This document shows positions 32,791-41,508 of a DNA stretch of 64,000 nt, piece after piece (the first letter of the stretch is position 1; every line of letters begins with the position of its first letter). Source of the DNA: Streptomyces coacervatus (GTDB taxonomy: Bacteria > Actinomycetota > Actinomycetes > Streptomycetales > Streptomycetaceae); the NCBI RefSeq assembly GCF_029223485.1, contig NZ_JARHTP010000030.1:1-64000 (forward strand), given 5' to 3'. A program made the position numbers and the translations under genes. Under the pieces are notes generated by a model. That model ran no database searches and was not told the DNA's origin. It saw only the letters and a list, made by a program, of their open reading frames with translations.

Positions 32791-32840
32791 GTGTTCGATG
32801 GGAAGCGAACAGTCGGGAGTGTATGGTTTTCATCGAACAC
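32791..32840. promoter_or_regulatory. Operator between the oxidoreductase and the ArsR gene
   Basis: TGTTCG-N8-CGAACA forms a 20-bp dyad (32792-32811). The outer sequence GTGTTCGATG (32791-32800) recurs inverted as CATCGAACAC (32831-32840). Three half-sites lie between divergent starts at 32771 and 32865; a near-certain ArsR binding site. Confidence 0.8.
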
Positions 32841-32864
32841 TCTGCAAGCGTCGAAGGAGTCCGC

Positions 32865-33206
32865 GTGGCGCAGCGCACCAGCAGCAGCCATCGGGCCGCG
32901 CCCGAGCACACCCACCCGGACGACGTCTCCGTCCAGACCGCCCTCGCCGCGCTCGCCGATCCCGTACGCATCACGCTCGTGCGGGAGCTGGCGGGTTCGC
33001 AGGAGTGGTCGCGCAGCTGCGGCAGCTTCGACGTGCCGGTCGGCAAGGCGGCGCTCAGCCATCACTTCGTGGTGCTGCGGGGCGCGGGGCTGGTCGAGCA
33101 GCGCGACGAGGGGCCCAAGCGGGTCAACCGGCTGCGGAGGGCGGAGTTCGAGGCCCGCTTCCCGGGGCTGCTGGACCTCGTCCTGCGGGACGAACCGACC
33201 GCCTGA
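32865..33206 (+). CDS. ArsR-family transcriptional regulator
   Basis: A 113-aa winged-helix repressor: LADPVRITLVRELAGSQEW then KAALSHHFVVLRGAGLVEQR (recognition helix) and LVEQRDEGPKRVNRLRRAEF wing. A single cysteine (SCGSF) near the HTH could be a redox or thiol switch, but no metal-binding CxC pair is present. GTG 32865 has AAGGAG five nt before it; the long frame upstream is antisense to the oxidoreductase. It surely controls that divergent gene. Confidence 0.9.
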   Translation: MAQRTSSSHRAAPEHTHPDDVSVQTALAALADPVRITLVRELAGSQEWSRSCGSFDVPVGKAALSHHFVVLRGAGLVEQRDEGPKRVNRLRRAEFEARFPGLLDLVLRDEPTA

Positions 33207-33260
33207 ACCTCTCCGCCCCCTCCGGCGTCACAGTGCTGACGCCAACGGACGGAGGGGGAC

Positions 33261-33899
33261 ATGCGCCATCGCACGCGCAATCGCACCTGGGTCGCGTCGG
33301 CCGGAGCGACCGCCGCCCTGGTGGTGGCCGCGGGCCTGTATGTCCAGGCGCTGGAGGCAGGGCACAGCGACGGCGGTCTCCGGGCGGCTCCCGGCCGGGT
33401 CGAGCCGGCGGCCACGGACGGGACCTGCGTCGGCACCCGTCCCGTCGGCAGCCTCCCGGATGTCGACGGCGGCTCCCCGCTGGAGCGCGTCGTCACGCAC
33501 ATCGACCAACTGGCCCGTAAGAAGTATTCCGACGTCTACACGGGCCTCTCCGTCACGGAGGCCGACTCCGCCACCGACGTCTGGCGCAGGCCCTCCACCG
33601 CCTTCGACGCGGAGATCTGCCGGGCGGTCGTGCGGGGAGTGACCGTGCGGCTGCACGACACCGACGTCAGCGGGAAGACGCTCGACGCCCTGGCCGACCG
33701 GATCGGCGACGACATGAACCGCTGGGACAGCACCTTCGAGATGCGCGAAGTCGGCGTGGACGAGCGGGGGTTCGTCCTTGTCGGGGTCGACGACCCCGAC
33801 AAGGCCCGGCCGATCATCGAGAAGGCCTACGGGGAGCGGAACAGCAGGTACATCAAGGTCGAGTACGCCGATCAGGCCGAGGCCGCCGACGCCGGCTGA
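33261..33899 (+). CDS. Secreted or membrane-anchored protein of unknown function
   Basis: A 212-aa protein with one N-terminal hydrophobic helix (WVASAGATAALVVAAGLYVQAL) after a basic start, then an extracytoplasmic domain with two cysteines (GTCVGTRP, EICRAV). ATG follows GGAGGGGGAC, an excellent ribosome site. No family recognised. Its last 28 nt overlap the 3' end of the opposite permease gene. Confidence 0.75.
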   Translation: MRHRTRNRTWVASAGATAALVVAAGLYVQALEAGHSDGGLRAAPGRVEPAATDGTCVGTRPVGSLPDVDGGSPLERVVTHIDQLARKKYSDVYTGLSVTEADSATDVWRRPSTAFDAEICRAVVRGVTVRLHDTDVSGKTLDALADRIGDDMNRWDSTFEMREVGVDERGFVLVGVDDPDKARPIIEKAYGERNSRYIKVEYADQAEAADAG

Positions 33900-35287
33900 C
33901 CCTTCGGCCGCCGCCGCACCACCGCGTACAGCACCGCGGCCACCACGAACCCGACCAGCGGTGTGATGTCGCCGAACGACGGCCAGTGCTTCGGCACATA
34001 GCCGACGTAGTCCTCCTGGTTGGAGAAGAGCGGGACGGACACCGCGACGCCGATCAACATGGCTGCCAGACCAGGCCAGTTGGTGAAGGTGCGGTCGCCC
34101 AGGCGGGCCGCCAGCTCCTCGTCGGTGGCGGTGCGGCCCTGCAGCCACCGCTCCACCAGGACCACGCCGAGCCAGGGGGCCACCCAGTACGCGATCACCA
34201 GCAGGAACGCCTCGTACGCCGAACCCGCGTCGTCGAGCGACGACCACGCCGCCGCCGTACCGGCGACACCCGACACCACGACCAGCACGCTGCGGCTCAG
34301 CCAGGTGGGGAGCTTCAGGCCGAAGGAGGTGATGGAGATCGCGCCCGAGTAGATGTTGAGGGCGTTCGCGGAGATGGCGCCGAGGATGATGGCCAGCAGC
34401 ACCAAGTCGCCTAGCCAGCCCGGGAGATGACCTGTGAAGGCCGCCGTCGGGGTGGCGTCCTTCGGGGCCACGATGGTCGCCGAGGCCGCGCCGACGATCG
34501 CCACGAGCGCGACGGACACGAACAGGCCGACGGCTGGGTAGACGATCGTCTTCAGCTTGTTCGCGGTGCGCGGCAGGTAGCGGGAGTAGTCCGTGGCGTA
34601 CGGGTTCCAGCCGGCCGCATAGCCCCAGGCCGCGCTGAAGGCGAGCAGGAAGCCGCCGATGCCGCCGCCCGTGCCGCCGCCGCTCAGGTTCGCGTCCTTG
34701 AAGGTCCACACGCCGGCCAGCAGGAAGATCACCGCGAGGGCGGGGAAGGCGTACTTCTCGAAGGTGTGCACGAAGTTGTGCCCGATGAAGCCGATGAGGA
34801 TCTCGGCGACCACCACGAGCAGCAGGGAGGGCAGGGGGCGCAGTCCCGTCAGCGTGTTCAGCGCGAAGGCCGCGCTCACGCTGTTCACCGCGAACCAGCC
34901 CACGCCCGCGATCAGGCCGTTGGCCGCGGCGGGCAGGATGTTGCCGAAGTAGCCGAAGGAGAACCGGCCGATCACCATCTGCGGGACGCCGAAGCGCGGG
35001 CCGTCCAGGGACAGCACGCCCTGGGTGATCGCGCCGACGGCGGTGCCGAGAACGATGGCGGCGGTCGCCGCCCAGAAGCTCAGCCCGAAGAACAGCACCG
35101 AGATCACGCCGATGAAGACGGTCGCGAACTCGATGTTCGGGGAGGCCCAGGTCCACAGCAGCTGGAGCGGGGAGCCATGGCGTTCGGCGTCGGGGATGGG
35201 CTCGGAGCCCGCCGTCTCGACGGCGATGACCTTGTCACCGTATGCGGGGGCGAGGGTGCCGGAGGAGTCGGCGGGAGCGGTCGTCAT
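33872..35287 (-). CDS. NCS1-family cytosine/purine permease
   Basis: A 471-aa transporter with about 12 transmembrane helices. Signature pieces are LLWTWASPNIEFATVFIG, GPRFGVPQMVIGRFSFGYFGN and ANALNIYSGAISI. NCS1 carriers take up cytosine, purines, hydantoin, allantoin or thiamine precursors with protons or sodium. A physical link to the cytosine deaminase gene 13 kb away is not evident. The ATG at 35287 lacks a strong ribosome site, but it matches the family start. Confidence 0.92.
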   Translation of the reverse strand: MTTAPADSSGTLAPAYGDKVIAVETAGSEPIPDAERHGSPLQLLWTWASPNIEFATVFIGVISVLFFGLSFWAATAAIVLGTAVGAITQGVLSLDGPRFGVPQMVIGRFSFGYFGNILPAAANGLIAGVGWFAVNSVSAAFALNTLTGLRPLPSLLLVVVAEILIGFIGHNFVHTFEKYAFPALAVIFLLAGVWTFKDANLSGGGTGGGIGGFLLAFSAAWGYAAGWNPYATDYSRYLPRTANKLKTIVYPAVGLFVSVALVAIVGAASATIVAPKDATPTAAFTGHLPGWLGDLVLLAIILGAISANALNIYSGAISITSFGLKLPTWLSRSVLVVVSGVAGTAAAWSSLDDAGSAYEAFLLVIAYWVAPWLGVVLVERWLQGRTATDEELAARLGDRTFTNWPGLAAMLIGVAVSVPLFSNQEDYVGYVPKHWPSFGDITPLVGFVVAAVLYAVVRRRPKGQPASAASA

Positions 35288-35456
35288 GCGAGGTAAGTGT
35301 CCGGTTCCCGCCGGTCCGGGCACAGGGGCGCATTGTCCGCATCGGGAGCCCTGTCGGCGTACAACCTGTAGGCATCGGCGCCGCCGATGAGCCCATCGGC
35401 AGGACGCCCCACTGGCGCGTGGACCTGCGACCGGGCCTGCTCCTAGCTTCAAGGGC

Positions 35457-36413
35457 ATGACCTCAGAGAACAAGGGCACGGCCCAGCTGATCACCGCGAT
35501 GATGCTGTCCGGCACCCTCGGCGTCTTCGTCGTCGAGTCCGGCGCATCGCCCTTCGACGTCGTCTTCTTCCGGGTCGTCTTCGGAGCCCTGGCCCTCGGC
35601 TCCTACGTCCTGTCCCGCGGCTGGCTCCGCGACCACGGCTTCACCCCGCGCACCTTCGGACTCGCCGTCCTGGGCGGCGTGTTCATCGTCTTCAACTGGG
35701 TCTTTCTCTTCCAGTCGTACGAGAACACGTCGATCTCGGTCGCCACGGTCGTCTACCACACCCAGCCGTTCTATGTGGTCCTGCTCGGCGCCCTCCTCTT
35801 CCGCGAGCGCCTCACGGCCGCCAAGGTCGGCTGGATCGCGCTGGCCTTCGCGGGCCTGATCCTGGTCTCCGGGGTGACCCCGTCCGACTTCAGCAGCGGC
35901 GGCACCTACCTCACGGGCGTCGGCCAGGCCCTCCTCGCCGCGCTCCTCTACGGCCTGTCCACCCTGGTCACCAAGCGCATCACCGGGGTCCGCCCGCACC
36001 TCATCGCCCTGGTCCAGGTCCTGGTCGGCATCCCCCTGCTGCTGCCCTTCGCCGACTTCGGCGCGATGGCCGGCACCGGCTGGGACTGGGGCTGGCTGGT
36101 CGGCCTCGGCTTCATCCACACCGGCGTGATGTACGTCCTCATGTACGCCGCCTACGCCAAGCTCCCGACCTCGAAGATCGCCGTCCTGGCCTTCGTCTAC
36201 CCGGCGGTCGCGATGGTCATGGACTGGGCGGTGTACGGCCACCACATCGGCCTCGTCCAGGCGCTGGGCGTCCCGCTGATCGTGCTGGCCAGCCTGAAGG
36301 TCACGCTGGCCCGTCCGCTTCGGACACAAGCTTCCGCGCCTGCTCCACAAACAGCCGTACGTGCGCCGGAAGCCGCTTCCCGGACCGCCACGCCAGCTGC
36401 GTCCGAAGCGTGA
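35457..36413 (+). CDS. DMT-superfamily (EamA) transporter
   Basis: A 318-aa protein with ten predicted helices in two EamA repeats (AQLITAMMLSGTLGVFVVE ... and VGQALLAALLYGLSTLVTK). Probable metabolite exporter. The last 37 residues, an Ala/Thr/Pro tail, lie antisense over the end of the LysR gene. Divergent from the NCS1 permease over 169 bp in which nothing specific was recognised. Confidence 0.9.
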   Translation: MTSENKGTAQLITAMMLSGTLGVFVVESGASPFDVVFFRVVFGALALGSYVLSRGWLRDHGFTPRTFGLAVLGGVFIVFNWVFLFQSYENTSISVATVVYHTQPFYVVLLGALLFRERLTAAKVGWIALAFAGLILVSGVTPSDFSSGGTYLTGVGQALLAALLYGLSTLVTKRITGVRPHLIALVQVLVGIPLLLPFADFGAMAGTGWDWGWLVGLGFIHTGVMYVLMYAAYAKLPTSKIAVLAFVYPAVAMVMDWAVYGHHIGLVQALGVPLIVLASLKVTLARPLRTQASAPAPQTAVRAPEAASRTATPAASEA

Positions 36414-37194
36414 ACGGCGGCTCCCAGGGCAGCCGTACAAGAGACCCCTCTGCAAGTTCGGCGGCGACCGTCACCTCGGGAAGCAATGAGATCCCGAGAC
36501 CGGCCGCCGCCGCGCGTTTGGTGGCCTCGATGGTCCCGAACTCCATGAAGTTCACGGTCCCGTCATGGGACTTGAGCTCCAGCTCGAACAAATCCCGGTA
36601 GGCGCAGCCGGGTTCGGTGGCGAGGAGGGACTGTCCTACGAGGTCGTCGGTGCCGAACTCCCGCCCGGCGAGGGCGTGTCGGGGCGCCGCGACCAGCGCG
36701 AGCGGCTCCACGCACAGCACCACGCTCTCCAGCCCGGGGTGCTCGGTCGCCTCCTCCATCAGGAAGCCGAGATCGTACGTCCCCTGCCGCAGCGCCTGCC
36801 GGGTCTCGTCGCCGATGGTCGTACGCAGCGAGAGCCGCACCTTGGGAAAACGGTGGTGGAAGAACTCCAGCAGCGGCGGCAGCCGGTACGAGGTCAGCGA
36901 CTCCATCGTCCCGACCACCAGCGACCCGGCGGGCTCCTCGGTACCGGCGACCGCGGCCCGCGCCTCCTCCGTCAGCTCGATGATCTGCCGGGCGTAGGGC
37001 AGCAGCCGCTCACCCGCCTCCGTGAGCCGGATACGGCTGCCGAGCCGGTCGAACAGCTCGACACCCAGGGACGATTCCAGCGCCCGTACCTGACTGGTCA
37101 CGCTGGACTGTGCGTACTTCAGCTCGGCCGCGGCCTGCGTGAAGCTCAGCACGGTCGCGACCTTGTCGAAGGTGACGAGCAGCCGCAGTTCCAT
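36301..37194 (-). CDS. LysR-family transcriptional regulator
   Basis: A 297-aa LysR protein: HTH LSFTQAAAELKYAQSSVTSQVRALESSLGVELFDR then the periplasmic-binding-like effector domain (GSLVVGTMESLTSYRLPPLL). The ATG overlaps the TGA of the upstream PLD-N gene (TGATG). The target is not obvious: no divergent partner, but the convergent EamA gene overlaps it by 113 nt, which suggests linked expression. Confidence 0.92.
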   Translation of the reverse strand: MELRLLVTFDKVATVLSFTQAAAELKYAQSSVTSQVRALESSLGVELFDRLGSRIRLTEAGERLLPYARQIIELTEEARAAVAGTEEPAGSLVVGTMESLTSYRLPPLLEFFHHRFPKVRLSLRTTIGDETRQALRQGTYDLGFLMEEATEHPGLESVVLCVEPLALVAAPRHALAGREFGTDDLVGQSLLATEPGCAYRDLFELELKSHDGTVNFMEFGTIEATKRAAAAGLGISLLPEVTVAAELAEGSLVRLPWEPPFTLRTQLAWRSGKRLPAHVRLFVEQARKLVSEADGPA

Positions 37195-37589
37195 CAGCCG
37201 TCGGTCTCTTCCCCGCGCTCCCGCCGCCGCAGCTCCTCCTCGCGGCGGCGCAGATCGGCCTCCCAGTCCTTGAGCAGGGCCTCGTCCTTCTTGTTCTCTT
37301 CCTTGAGGGACTTGAGGAACTCGGGATTGTCGTCGGGCGCGACGAACTGGGTGCGGTGGTTGCGGTGCCACTCGGCGGGCGTGGCGCCGCCGGCCGGGAC
37401 GGGCCCGCGGTACTTGCCCGCGACCAGCCAGGCGATCGGCCCGACCAGCACCTCGCCGAACAACAGGATGATGATCACCCAGACCACCTTGGGCAGCCCG
37501 CGCACCTGCTCCTCGGGGGTGTTCAGACAGTCGATGAAGGCGTAGATCCACAGCGCCAGGACCAGCAGGAACGGCAGATACCTGATCAT
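37194..37589 (-). CDS. Small membrane protein with PLD-nuclease N-terminal (PLDc_N) domain
   Basis: A 131-aa protein with two transmembrane helices (IRYLPFLLVLALWIYAFIDC and VVWVIIILLFGEVLVGPIAWLVAGKYRGP) that match the PLDc_N signature, then a charged coiled-coil-like tail (KSLKEENKKDEALLKDWEAD). No catalytic HKD domain follows. Function unknown. Divergent from the menaquinone decarboxylase gene. Confidence 0.88.
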   Translation of the reverse strand: MIRYLPFLLVLALWIYAFIDCLNTPEEQVRGLPKVVWVIIILLFGEVLVGPIAWLVAGKYRGPVPAGGATPAEWHRNHRTQFVAPDDNPEFLKSLKEENKKDEALLKDWEADLRRREEELRRRERGEETDG

Positions 37590-37677
37590 GGTGGTGCGAT
37601 CCCCCAGAAGACGGCGACGGGGCGCTCGACGGCCCCGGTGACGGGGTCAGGGTAGCGGGTGGCCGATACTGGAACGC

Positions 37678-39129
37678 ATGGCTTACGACGATCTTCGCTC
37701 CCTGCTGCGGGCACTGGAACGCGAGGGTGACCTCAAGCGCATCAAGGCCGAGGTCGACCCGTATCTGGAGGTCGGGGAGATCGTCGACCGCGTGCAGAAG
37801 GCGGGCGGGCCGGCGCTGCTCTTCGAGAACGTGAAGGGCTCCGCCATGCCCCTCGCGATGAATGTCTTCGGGACGGACCGGCGGCTGCTCAAGGCCCTCG
37901 GCCTGAAGTCGTACGGCGAGATCTCCGACCGGATCGGCGGCCTGCTCAAGCCGGAGCTGCCGCACGGCTTCGTCGGCGTCCGTGAGGCCTTCGGGAAGCT
38001 CGGCGCGATGACGCACGTACCGCCGAAGAAGGTCAAGGAGGCCCCCGTCCAGGAGGTCGTCCTCACCGGCGACGACGTCGACCTGGACCAGCTTCCCGCC
38101 CTGTTCACCTGGCCCAAGGACGGCGGCTCCTTCTTCAACCTGGGGCTGACGCACACCAAGGACCCGGAGAGCGGCATCCGGAATCTCGGGCTCTACCGCC
38201 TGCAGCGCCACGACAAGCGCACCATCGGCATGCACTGGCAGATCCACAAGGACAGCCGCAACCACTACCAGGTCGCGGCGAGGCGGGGCGAGCGGCTGCC
38301 GGTCGCGATCGCCTTCGGGTGCCCGCCCGCCGTCACCTATGCCTCCACGGCCCCCCTCCCCGGCGACATCGACGAGTACCTCTTCGCCGGGTTCATCGCC
38401 GGCAAGCGGATCGAGATGGTCGACTGCAAGACGGTCCCGCTGCAGGTCCCGGCGCAGGCGGAGGTCGTCGTCGAGGGCTGGCTGGAGCCCGGCGAGATGC
38501 TCCCCGAAGGCCCCTTCGGCGACCACACCGGCTTCTACACGCCGCAGGAGCCCTTCCCCGCCCTCAAGATCGACTGCGTGACGATGCGGAAGCGGCCGTT
38601 GCTTCAGTCGATCGTCGTAGGCCGCCCTCCGACGGAGGACGGACCGCTGGGCCGTGCGACGGAGCGGTTCTTCCTCCCGCTGCTGAAGATCATCGTCCCG
38701 GACATCGTGGACTACCACCTCCCCGAGGCCGGGGGCTTCCACAACTGCGCGATCGTCTCGATCGACAAGAAGTACCCGAAGCACGCCCAGAAGGTCATGC
38801 ACGCGATCTGGGGGGCACACATGATGTCCCTGACGAAGCTGATCGTGGTCGTGGACTCCGACTGCGACGTCCACGATCTGCACGAGGTCGCCTGGCGCGC
38901 CCTCGGCAACACGGACTACGCCCGTGACCTCAGCATCGTCGAAGGCCCCGTCGACCACCTCGACCACGCCTCCTACCAGCAGTTCTGGGGCGGCAAGGCG
39001 GGCATCGACGCGACGAAGAAGTGGCCCGAGGAGGGCTACACGCGCGACGGCGGCTGGCCCGACATGGTGTTGTCCGACCCGGAGACGGCGGCGAAGGTCG
39101 ACCGCCGCTGGAAGGAGTACGGCCTGTGA
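37678..39129 (+). CDS. Menaquinone biosynthesis decarboxylase, UbiD family
   Basis: A 483-aa prenyl-FMN-dependent decarboxylase: DLRSLLRALEREGDLKRI, PALLFENVKG, LYRLQRHDKRTIGMHWQIHKD, and the acid/base region EGPFGDHTGFY. In the futalosine pathway it decarboxylates the prenylated 1,4-dihydroxy-6-naphthoate ring. Its prenyl-FMN cofactor should come from the UbiX protein encoded 1.6 kb downstream. The stop overlaps the next GTG, coupling it to MqnP. Confidence 0.93.
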   Translation: MAYDDLRSLLRALEREGDLKRIKAEVDPYLEVGEIVDRVQKAGGPALLFENVKGSAMPLAMNVFGTDRRLLKALGLKSYGEISDRIGGLLKPELPHGFVGVREAFGKLGAMTHVPPKKVKEAPVQEVVLTGDDVDLDQLPALFTWPKDGGSFFNLGLTHTKDPESGIRNLGLYRLQRHDKRTIGMHWQIHKDSRNHYQVAARRGERLPVAIAFGCPPAVTYASTAPLPGDIDEYLFAGFIAGKRIEMVDCKTVPLQVPAQAEVVVEGWLEPGEMLPEGPFGDHTGFYTPQEPFPALKIDCVTMRKRPLLQSIVVGRPPTEDGPLGRATERFFLPLLKIIVPDIVDYHLPEAGGFHNCAIVSIDKKYPKHAQKVMHAIWGAHMMSLTKLIVVVDSDCDVHDLHEVAWRALGNTDYARDLSIVEGPVDHLDHASYQQFWGGKAGIDATKKWPEEGYTRDGGWPDMVLSDPETAAKVDRRWKEYGL

Positions 39130-40028
39130 GCAGCGCCTCCGCCGCGATCCCGCAGCCAGGACGCACCAAGGCGTTCCTCCGCCTGGTGATGATCGAGCAC
39201 TCGGTCTTCGCCCTGCCCTTCGCCTACATCGCTGCGCTGACCGCGATGTTCCAGCAGGACAGGAACATCCACTGGGGCCGGCTGCTCCTGGTCACCATCT
39301 GCATGGTCGGCCTGCGCACCTTCGCCATGGCCGTCAACCGGATCATCGACCGCGAGATCGACGCCCGGAACCCGCGCACCGCCCACCGTGAGCTCGTCAC
39401 CGGTGCGATGTCGGTGAAGCACGCCTGGACCGGCGCACTGATCGCGGTCGTGGTCTTCCTGGGCTCGGCGGCCCTGCTGAACCCCCTGTGCCTGGCCCTC
39501 GCCCCCATCGCGGTGATCCCGATGGTGGTCTACCCGTACGGGAAACGCTTCACCAACTTCCCCCAGGCCATCCTCGGCCTCGCCCAGGCCATGGGCCCGG
39601 TCGGCGGCTGGCTCGCGATCACCGGCGAATGGTCCTGGGACGCGGTGATCCTGGGTCTTGCCGTCGGCATCTGGATCGGCGGCTTCGACCTGATCTACGC
39701 CTGCCAGGACGTCGAGACCGACCGCGAGATCGGCGTCATGTCGGTCCCGGCCCGCTTCGGCATCCCGGCCGCCATCTGGGGCGCACGGATCTGCCACACG
39801 GTGGTGACGGCACTGCTCATCTGGTACGCCGTGGTGACGGACGCCGGCGCCTTCTTCTGGATCGGCCTGATGATCGTCGCGGCGGCCTTCGTCTACGAGC
39901 ACAACATTGTGCGCCCGCATGATCTGTCCCGCCTGAACAGGGCGTTCTTCAGCGTCAACGGGTTCATCGGCATCGCCCTGTTCGTGTGCGCGCTGCTGGA
40001 TCTGCTGGTGCGCGGGCTGACCGTCTGA
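39126..40028 (+). CDS. mqnP: Menaquinone biosynthesis prenyltransferase MqnP (UbiA family)
   Basis: A 300-aa intramembrane prenyltransferase with about eight helices. The two Asp-rich motifs are NRIIDREIDARN and DVETDREIG. It attaches the polyprenyl tail to dihydroxynaphthoate in the futalosine route. GTG overlaps the upstream decarboxylase stop (GTGA). Its stop lies seven nt from the convergent rhomboid stop. Confidence 0.93.
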   Translation: MSSASAAIPQPGRTKAFLRLVMIEHSVFALPFAYIAALTAMFQQDRNIHWGRLLLVTICMVGLRTFAMAVNRIIDREIDARNPRTAHRELVTGAMSVKHAWTGALIAVVVFLGSAALLNPLCLALAPIAVIPMVVYPYGKRFTNFPQAILGLAQAMGPVGGWLAITGEWSWDAVILGLAVGIWIGGFDLIYACQDVETDREIGVMSVPARFGIPAAIWGARICHTVVTALLIWYAVVTDAGAFFWIGLMIVAAAFVYEHNIVRPHDLSRLNRAFFSVNGFIGIALFVCALLDLLVRGLTV

Positions 40029-40035
40029 GCGCGGC

Positions 40036-40644
40036 TCAGCGTATGAGCGCCTCAGGTGTGGCGGCCGTCCGGCGCCGGAACCAGAACGCCGCCGCCACGC
40101 CCGTCACCAGGCCGAACAGATGGGCCTGCCAGCTGACGCCCGACTGCGTGGGCGCGAGGCCGATCAGGATCGAGCCGCCCCAGACCGCACCGATCAGCAG
40201 GCCGACCAGAACGCCGAGCGGGCGGCGCTCCACGAACCCGCTGACCAGCAGAAAGCCGAAGAGGCCGAAGATCAGGCCGGAGGCGCCCGCCGTGTTGCTG
40301 TGCGCCGGGGCCACGAGCCACACACCCAGACCGTCGGCCACGATGATGACCAGGCACAGCACGGCGAACCGGCGTATCCCGCCCAGCGCCGCCAGGAACC
40401 CCATGACCAGCAGCGGCACGCTGTTGGCGGCCACATGGGCGAAGCCGAAGTGGATGAAAGCGGCCGGGACGACATCGACCAGTTCGGAAGGCGTGCGCGG
40501 TGTGATGCCCAGCCCGTCCAGCGCATGGCCGCTGATCACGTCGACCACTTCCAGCAGCCACAGCAGCGCGACCCAGCCCACCATCAGCTTGGCCGCCGTC
40601 TTCGCACGATCCCCGCGCGACCACTCAAGCTCGCTGCTCGGCAT
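40036..40644 (-). CDS. Rhomboid-family intramembrane serine protease
   Basis: A 202-aa polytopic protein with the catalytic serine in NTAGASGLIFGLFG and the histidine in WQAHLFGLVTG; HFGFAHVAANSVPLL contains the HAxxN element. The usual second WR motif in loop 1 is replaced by shorter sequence, but both catalytic residues are present. Cleaves membrane proteins; target unknown. ATG 40644 follows GGGGTTGCC; GTG 40656 is an alternative. It interrupts the menaquinone genes on the opposite strand. Confidence 0.9.
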   Translation of the reverse strand: MPSSELEWSRGDRAKTAAKLMVGWVALLWLLEVVDVISGHALDGLGITPRTPSELVDVVPAAFIHFGFAHVAANSVPLLVMGFLAALGGIRRFAVLCLVIIVADGLGVWLVAPAHSNTAGASGLIFGLFGFLLVSGFVERRPLGVLVGLLIGAVWGGSILIGLAPTQSGVSWQAHLFGLVTGVAAAFWFRRRTAATPEALIR

Positions 40645-40736
40645 GGCAACCCCCACTGCTCACTCGTCCCCTCCCAGTGAACGCCCGAGCCCCCTCGACC
40701 GGTTCCCACCCCGCGACGCCAGCTAGGCTCGGTGTC

Positions 40737-41420
40737 GTGAACCCAGTCAAGCCAGGAGAGACGCTGCGTACGCCTTGGATCGTAGGGGTCTCCGGCGCCT
40801 CCGGCACGCCATATGCCGCGTCGGTGCTGCGCGCACTTCTCGACGCCGGCGAGAGCGTGGACCTCGTGGTGTCGCGGGCCTCCCGACTGACGCTGCTCGA
40901 CGAGACGGGGATCTCCTTCCGGGACGCGCACTGGCAGGACGACCTGCGGGAATGGCTCTCGCTCGGGGCCGACGGGAAGCCGGGCGTCTTCGACACCGCC
41001 CTCGACCGGGTGCGGTACTGGGCCGCGGGTGACCTGGCCGCGGGGCCGTCCTCGGGTTCGTACCGCACGAAGGGCATGCTGATCGTGCCGGCCTCGACGG
41101 CGTGCGTGGCGGGGGTCGCGCTCGGCCTGTCGAAGGACCTGCTGCAACGGGCGGCGAGTGTCACGCTCAAGGAGCGCCGCCCGCTCGTGGTGGCCGTACG
41201 GGAGACCCCCCTGAGCGGCCAGACCCTGCGTCATCTGGTGACCCTGGACGACCTGGGCGCCGCCGTGGTCCCCGCCTCGCCCGCCTTCTACGCGGGCGCG
41301 ACCCACATCCAGGACCTGGTGGACTTCGTCGCCGGGCGGGTGCTGGACGCGGCGGGTGTCGGGCACCGGCTCTACCGCCGCTGGGAGGGCGAACTCGGCG
41401 GCGGAACCCGCACCGACTGA
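40737..41420 (+). CDS. ubiX: UbiX-family flavin prenyltransferase
   Basis: A 227-aa protein of the flavoprotein superfamily: WIVGVSGASGTPYAASVLRAL, GMLIVPASTACVAGVALGLS, and RPLVVAVRETPLSGQTLRHL, the hallmark motifs of UbiX/Pad1. It makes prenyl-FMN for UbiD-type decarboxylases, here the menaquinone decarboxylase just upstream. GTG 40737 chosen with weak AGG site. It differs clearly from the flavoprotein of the accessory cluster. Confidence 0.93.
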   Translation: MNPVKPGETLRTPWIVGVSGASGTPYAASVLRALLDAGESVDLVVSRASRLTLLDETGISFRDAHWQDDLREWLSLGADGKPGVFDTALDRVRYWAAGDLAAGPSSGSYRTKGMLIVPASTACVAGVALGLSKDLLQRAASVTLKERRPLVVAVRETPLSGQTLRHLVTLDDLGAAVVPASPAFYAGATHIQDLVDFVAGRVLDAAGVGHRLYRRWEGELGGGTRTD

Positions 41421-41452
41421 CCGTCATCTCAGCAAGTCGCAGTACCAGCAGT

Positions 41453-41478
41453 ACTTCGCATCACTTCGCATCACTTCG
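41453..41478. repeat. ACTTCGCATC tandem repeat upstream of the Lrp-family gene
   Basis: Two perfect copies (41453-41462, 41463-41472) and a partial third (ACTTCGG) lie 31 bp before the regulator start. Ten-bp spacing puts the copies on one face of the helix, suggesting an autoregulatory site. Confidence 0.5.
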
Positions 41479-41508
41479 GGAACTCTTCAGCGGAAGGCAT
41501 CGAATCGC

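Noticed and set aside
36301..38967. An 888-codon minus-strand frame across the menaquinone decarboxylase gene
   Set aside because: Only the part after 37194 has LysR homology; the remainder is antisense to the UbiD-family gene and low in ordered motifs.
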